A DNA stretch of 64,000 nucleotides from Otatea glauca (lineage: Eukaryota > Streptophyta > Magnoliopsida > Poales > Poaceae), in contig CM070730.1 in assembly GCA_036346275.1 (NCBI GenBank), forward strand, positions 9,982,309 to 10,046,308. The letters are read 5' to 3'. Positions 59,080-64,000 of the stretch are shown here, piece by piece. Each line of letters begins with the position of its first letter. Position 1 is the stretch's first letter. Below the pieces are notes generated by a model. It was not told the origin of the DNA and searched no databases. It saw nothing but the letters and a program-made list of their open reading frames with translations. A program made the position numbers and the translations under genes.

Positions 59080-59745
59080 AATTTTTGTTACGTTTAGGTC
59101 TTTTTTAGAAAAAAAATATATTACATTTAGATCCTTTTATCCATTTTTTATGAAAAGTAGGCTTCAGAGCCAAAAAAAATACATTTAGGTCTTTTTTTCA
59201 GAAATACGACCCCAACTAAATACAAAAAAAATAGTTCCGCTCGTTTTTACCGTTTTTTTTTCGAAAAATACATTTTGTTTCAGCGAAATCGCAGATCCTT
59301 CGTGAGAGGACCCCGAATAAATAAAAAAAAAAACACAGATACATTTATATCCTTTCAACCATTGCACCGAATAAATGTGAAAAAAACGCATATACGTTTT
59401 GTATTCTTTCAACTGTTTCGCGTGTTTCCTCGATTTGCTCGCATAGATCGTTTTTACCGATTTTGCGAAAAGGACCTTTCATTTCAGTGAAATCGCAGAT
59501 CCTTCGTGAGAGGACCCGAATAAATGCAAAAAAACGCAGATACATTTATATACTTTCAACCGTTCCGTCGAATAAATGCGAAAAAACGTAATTACGTTTC
59601 CATCCTTTCAACTGTTTCATGTCTTTCCTCGATTTGCTCACATAGGGAGCGACAGTCGCGTGTTTTCTCAATTTTCTCGCGTGGGGAGCGGCGGTCGCGC
59701 GTGGCACGCCGCGGTCACTTATCTAGTTTGTCCTAAGAAGAGTAG
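59080..59745. repeat. Degenerate dispersed repeat, third copy, with 205-bp tandem units
   Basis: The phrase GAAATCGCAGATCCTTCGTG recurs at 59284 and 59489, 205 bases apart. Units share 'aggacc(c)gaataaat' and 'tttatat(a/c)ctttcaacc'. The right end 'cacgccgcggtcacttatctagt' resembles the inverted start of the copy at 41215. Open frames are by-products. Confidence 0.6.
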
Positions 59746-59759
59746 GAATTGGGCTGTTG

Positions 59760-61170
59760 TGTGAGATCGGCACTTTGCTGACCCTGTTCGCTACCCCTAT
59801 CATGTTTCGAAAGTTCTACTAATTTTCTCCCAAGTTTTCTAATAAGAAGTATTTTTAACTATTTTAAAAAAAATTGAATCGAAATTTTTTGAACCAAAAG
59901 TTTTTTTTATCAAAACTTTTTGAACCTAAATTTTTTGGAGTTCAAACTTCCTTATTGTAATTTTTTGAGTTGAAATTTTCTGAGTCAAAACTGCGTAATT
60001 TGAGAATTTGTTATTTAAAATTTTTTGAGTTGAAACTTTCCGATATCAAAATTTTCGAGTTGAAACTTACTGTTTAAAATTTTGTAATTTGAAAATTTTG
60101 TATTATAGAGGAAGGGAGGTGGGGGTGAGTAGGAAAGAGAGAAGAGTAGAGGTGGATTGAGAAGATGACACATGACATTTTAGGAACTTTAAAGTAAAAT
60201 TAGTTTAAGGCTAGCCTCAAACTAGCGGAACCCACTATCATTTGATTTCACTGTAGCATATTGGGTGACAAGGATAGCAGCAGAGTTCGACCCACGCCAG
60301 GGGAGCTGGGTTCTGGTATAGGCTGCCCATTCCTCAAACTGTTGGATCACGCGTGGTCGACATCCCAGATTGAGCCACCTAATGGCGTTACACGCCTCCC
60401 CCTTGGCGTGTATATTCTCCTGGTTTACACGCTTGTGTGTCATGGTAGCTGACGGGTAGTCCCATCGATGGTCAGTCCTATTTGGCCATTGGTCATAGGT
60501 GCATAGGTGTGTCGGTGTGTGCATTTGTGTTCACCCCACACTCAAACATCGAAGGCTGAAACCCTAGCATCGCTCTCTCTCTCTTTCTTTTAGACAGCCA
60601 CGCAAAAGCCTCTCTCTCATCCCTTGCCCCCTCACTCACAGGCTCCTTCTCCCGTCCATCACGGGCTGGAAGAGATCGTGCAACATGGTCTAGATCCTAT
60701 CGGATCTATACTATGGCAGGGTAGATCTGATCGAATCTGACCATAATGACGAGGCAGAGTGGGAAAAGAGGGCAGCGTGGCAGAGCCATGTATGGCGACG
60801 GTCAGATTCGCCCCCTCCCCCACCACGCCTACGTGGAGGGCGACATGGCCGCCTTTCCGTCGCTCTTGTCTTCTACATAATTGTTGTTTAATAGAAGCAA
60901 AGGTTCCTTCCATCTACTAAATTAGAGAATGGCTCCCTCTGCCAAGTGCTAAATCATGAAGGATTGGGATATATTCCCCCCGGTTGTACCCAAGAGAGGT
61001 GGATGAATAAGACTCAAGACAAAATTCGTGAAAGATGGCACCTCTTTCTATAAGTGCTATTGTGAAGGTCACAGCCCTATTGCATGTCCATTGGCCACTT
61101 CACTTAAGAAAGCTTCCGCAAAGAGCATCACCTATGGCATTCACTACTTGCTTCAAAATGACGAGGATAG
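59760..61170. other. Intergenic, repeat-derived sequence
   Basis: 59.83-60.1 kb repeats 'ttttttgag(t/c)tgaaa' phrases. 60.24-60.54 kb ends in GT-rich 'ataggtgtgtcggtgtgtgcatt', reminiscent of retroposon 3' ends, but no element could be defined. No gene. Confidence 0.4.
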
Positions 61171-61329
61171 TAAATGAAAGATCGAAAAGGCGACTAGAGG
61201 GGGTGAATAGGAGCCAAATAAAATTTTCGAATAAATTCTCCCCCTAGAATTCAATCCACCAAAAGACCAGAAAGAAAGAACTGAACCATCGATCAGGCAA
61301 TTTCAAAGCAGAGGCTCAGACCGGTTAAG

Positions 61330-61740
61330 ATAGGGTGAGCATAAAAGCGACCGGTCGAGTAGCTCGTCGGATGAACGAGATCTGCGAATCGGTCGTTAGT
61401 ATCTTGGTCGGATGAACGATACTCCCGACACAAGTGGTCGGATGAGCAGATACTCCCGACCGGAAGTGGTCGGGTGAGCGTAACTCCCGGCCGGAAGTGG
61501 TCGGATGAGCGATGTTCGGGTGAGCGAGACCACCAGGCGGATGAGCAGTACTCGATTGCGGAGGTCGGTTAAACAAGATACTCCGATTGCGCAGAGGTCG
61601 GATGAAGCGATGCTCGGGTGAAATAGTGTTCGGATGAACAGTACTCCCGACCGATGAACAGTACGCCCAACCTACAGAGGTCGGATGAACAGTACTCGGG
61701 TGAATAGTGTTCGGATGAACAGTAAAATCAGCACGATCTT
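61330..61740. repeat. Minisatellite of 'gtcggatgaacagtactcccgacc' words
   Basis: Roughly 10-12 drifting units of 25-45 bp combine GGTCGGATGA(A/G)C, AGTACTC and CCCGACC. Unit length is irregular. Confidence 0.75.
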
Positions 61741-63199
61741 AAAAACAGAAATCGATGTAACTTTTGATCGGCTGATCCAAAAACAGGGAAAATTGGTGTG
61801 CACCTCCCTAAGGATGTCAGGAACCTATTTCAATCATCAATCGAAGGAATTGATACCAAGGTTCCGTCCTTTTCGATTAAACAAATGCAACACCAAAAGC
61901 AGAGTCACGAACACGACTTCACCCCTAACTTGCTGGTGAGAGTTGATGATCAGAATATCCTTGGATGACTCTACACAAATCACAGCAAGTAAGTACACGA
62001 AGAAACAACCCTTCAAACAAATAGAAACACTATCTGAAAACTAGTCACAGAAATTGGTTTCTTGCAAAACTGAATAGAAGAGGTTGTAGATTGCCTAGAT
62101 AATTGGGATATGATCTATAGAAGATTCATCCAGCAATCTTTCATCCTTGGCAACAAGAACCAGAAGCCAATCAGGACTAAAGAACTGCAAGTCACACGTT
62201 TACGCACTTCAAGAACACACAGATTTACAAACTTGCAACAAGAACGCAATGATTGCCTAGATGATTGAAAGCACCGAATCTAGAGAAGAGTTCATCAATC
62301 ATGAATTTCAACAAAGACTCAGAAGCATGTAGAAGGAGATGAGGCAAATCCAAATTACGTAAAGAAAATTGCAAGTAAGTAAATGCGAATTTAGATAATG
62401 AATTTAAGTGCGTAATGTAAATACGTAAGGAAATGAAACAAGAACATAGATGAAGAACATTTCATTTACGGAAGGAGGTTTACAAAGCCTCACAACAAAG
62501 TGGGCAAAACTCAAATGAGCGGCAAAAACCTCGGAACCTTCAAAGAGGGAGGCTGCCTACCCTCTATTTATAGTGACACAGGATCAATTCCACATTTGGA
62601 TGTCTGCTTCAATCCTAAGCTAACATCGAAGAGCCAGGATTTGATCCTTACACATCACTCTCAACAACTCTCAACTACTCACGTAGACTTTCCTCACTGC
62701 TCACCCCAAGGAGACACCCTCTCCCCTGTCTATTCATAGCAGGCTTGGAACACCTACCACCCTTGGATGAGCCTCTAAACCCTAGAGCACTCCATCAAGG
62801 GTGAGATTTTACCCACTCACAAAGCTATGCATGGGCTCACCCAAACCCAACAACACAACGGGTTTTGCGCTTTTCAACTCACACTAACTTGACCGCTACT
62901 CTATCTTCCCGACCGCGATCCAACGGTCCTCCTAGATCGAGCGGCTCCAAGTTAGCATCTCATCCATTCCTTTGTCTTCTCGGCTTGCGGCTACTCCACG
63001 GCCTCGGTCATCTTTGGCGACACCTTGATCATCCGGACCTCGGCTCTCCCGGCCTAGTCCACGATCCCCTTCGCCTCACCATGACCTAGCTCCAAAGTCC
63101 CGCAACCATCATAGACAAGGAAACCACATCACATAACAATGTCCAACAACACATATCCATCTCAAGAAAGATATACACTTCATCGCCAAGCAAAACCAC

Positions 63200-63790
63200 G
63201 ACCACACATGGTGCGACCACCGGTCTCCATCCCGACCACGGACGACCGCGGTCTCCATCCCGACCACTCGAGGTCCGACCCACTGGTCTTCGTCACGACC
63301 ACTCGGGGTCGACCACTGGTCTTCTTCCGACCACTCGAGGTCGACCATCGGTCTTCGTCCGACCACTCGGTCGACCGCGGTCTTCGTCCGACCACTCGGT
63401 CGACCACTGGTCTCCGTCCGACCACTCGGGGTCGGACGGCCGGTTTCCAACCAGACCCACAGCTCGAACCACTCGGGTCGGATGACCGGTCTCCAACCAC
63501 CAAAGCTCGACCACTCGGTCGGACAAGCGGTCTCCGACCAACCAAAGACGACCACTCGGTCGGACGGTAGTCTCCGACCACCAAAGCCTGACCTCTCGGT
63601 CGGACAACCGGTCTCCGACCAACCAAAGAGACGACCACTCGGGTCGACGATCGTCTCCGACCAGCCAAAGCCCAGACCTCTCAGGTCGGACGACCCGACC
63701 ACTCGGGGTCGGACGACTGGTCTGCAACACAGCCAAAGCCCCGACCACTCATGTCGGACGACCCGACCACTCGGGGTCGGACGACTGGTC
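63200..63790. repeat. Minisatellite of 'cgaccactcggggtcgga' words
   Basis: About 15 units combine CGACCACTCGG(GG)TCGG, ACGACTGGTCTCCGACC and AACCAAAGC, spaced 22-60 bases. GACCACTCGG..CCGAGTGGTC-type inverted symmetry gives hairpin potential. Long open frames on both strands here are repeat by-products. Confidence 0.8.
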
Positions 63791-64000
63791 TCCAACCAGT
63801 AACTCAAATTGCTCTAGCTCGAAAAACAATCCAAATCAAACTCAAACTTGAGCACACCTTGCTCAGATAAAGTCAAATACTCATCACAAACATGGATGGA
63901 CCTCCACATGGTCCTTCAATCTCCCCCTTGATGAGTATATTGACAAACCGCACAAAAGGCATAAATTTGAGTTTGAATGAGACAAGAAGAAAGCAATTTG

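Larger units (their letters stand above)
61175..64000 (-). mobile_element. Reverse-oriented Maximus/SIRE-type LTR-like sequence, cut by the window edge
   Basis: 'GGCGACTAGAGGGGGTGAAT' at about 61189 is the complement of the conserved 3' end of grass copia LTRs (cctattcaccccctctagtcg), also seen in related form at the end of the solo LTR near 22.57 kb. A plausible minus-strand LTR 3' end is CTTTCA, complement of 61175-61180. The interior carries two minisatellite regions and, near 63.93 kb, 'tctcccccttgatgagtat', common in these elements. No primer-binding site is visible beyond the end, and the other end lies outside the window. Confidence 0.5.

Noticed and set aside
60240..60540. Possible second SINE: TAGCATATTGGG and GAGTTCGACCC with a GT-rich end
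   Set aside because: The box-like motifs are too close together and imperfect, and there is no clear tail or target duplication.
63109..63807. Long tryptophan-rich ORFs on both strands
   Set aside because: They are produced by the minisatellite words and have no conserved sequence.

Overview
This is nuclear DNA from a grass (Poaceae). The evidence is intron-rich plant genes, a RIRE2/Tat-type Ty3-gypsy element, Maximus/SIRE-like LTRs full of 'ggtactaccg' words, Tourist-like MITEs, a Mutator-like element (MULE) carrying a plant mobile domain, and a tRNA-derived SINE. I cannot fix the species. Only three intact host genes are recognisable; most of the window is transposable elements and their decay products.

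Layout. 1-4.2 kb: repeat-rich sequence with a reverse-strand SINE (about 1.0-1.13 kb), a 579-bp Tourist-like MITE (2786-3364) and a coding-like gene fragment on the minus strand (about 3.54-3.95 kb). 4.19-22.59 kb: a solo-LTR-like Maximus/SIRE-type sequence with TGTAAG...CTTACA ends, split by a complete 14,955-bp Tat element (4692-19646; 880-bp LTRs; AATAG target duplication). The Tat element holds a decayed gag-pol on the plus strand, two antisense genes each with its own TATA box, and a 20-copy 82/69-bp minisatellite. 22.6-25.5 kb: decayed repeats and a C-rich 125-bp tandem array. 25.6-31.1 kb: an 18-exon minus-strand gene for electron-transfer-flavoprotein:ubiquinone oxidoreductase (ETFQO). 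31.37-40.17 kb: an 8.8-kb MULE with perfect 8-bp target duplications. It encodes a broken MURA-like transposase, a plant-mobile-domain protein and a third zinc-ribbon/GRF-like ORF, and it sits in the upstream region of ETFQO. 40.3-45.1 kb: a cluster of small inverted-repeat elements, several nested. 49.9-51.0 kb: a two-exon receptor-like cytoplasmic kinase (plus strand). 53.7-54.9 kb: a four-exon minus-strand gene for mitochondrial glycine decarboxylase H protein. 55-64 kb: intergenic sequence with repeat islands, ending in a reverse-oriented LTR-like sequence with its own minisatellites.

ETFQO (electrons from branched-chain amino acid and lysine catabolism into ubiquinone) and H protein (the lipoyl shuttle of photorespiratory glycine cleavage) are both mitochondrial matrix or inner-membrane functions. 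Nothing shows that they are co-regulated. Site II-like TGGGCC/T motifs, typical of plant genes for mitochondrial proteins, lie in the short stretch left between ETFQO and the MULE.

The points most worth a second look are: the three-gene MULE and its position 5' of ETFQO; an ETFQO 5' splice site that appears to come from a MITE; the N-terminal reading-frame conflict of ETFQO; the antisense genes of the Tat element; a foldback element with palindromic TCGCTA repeats; and several islands built from one short, drifting word. Exon coordinates were derived by hand from splice sites and frame continuity. Family assignments come from recognised motifs, not database searches.
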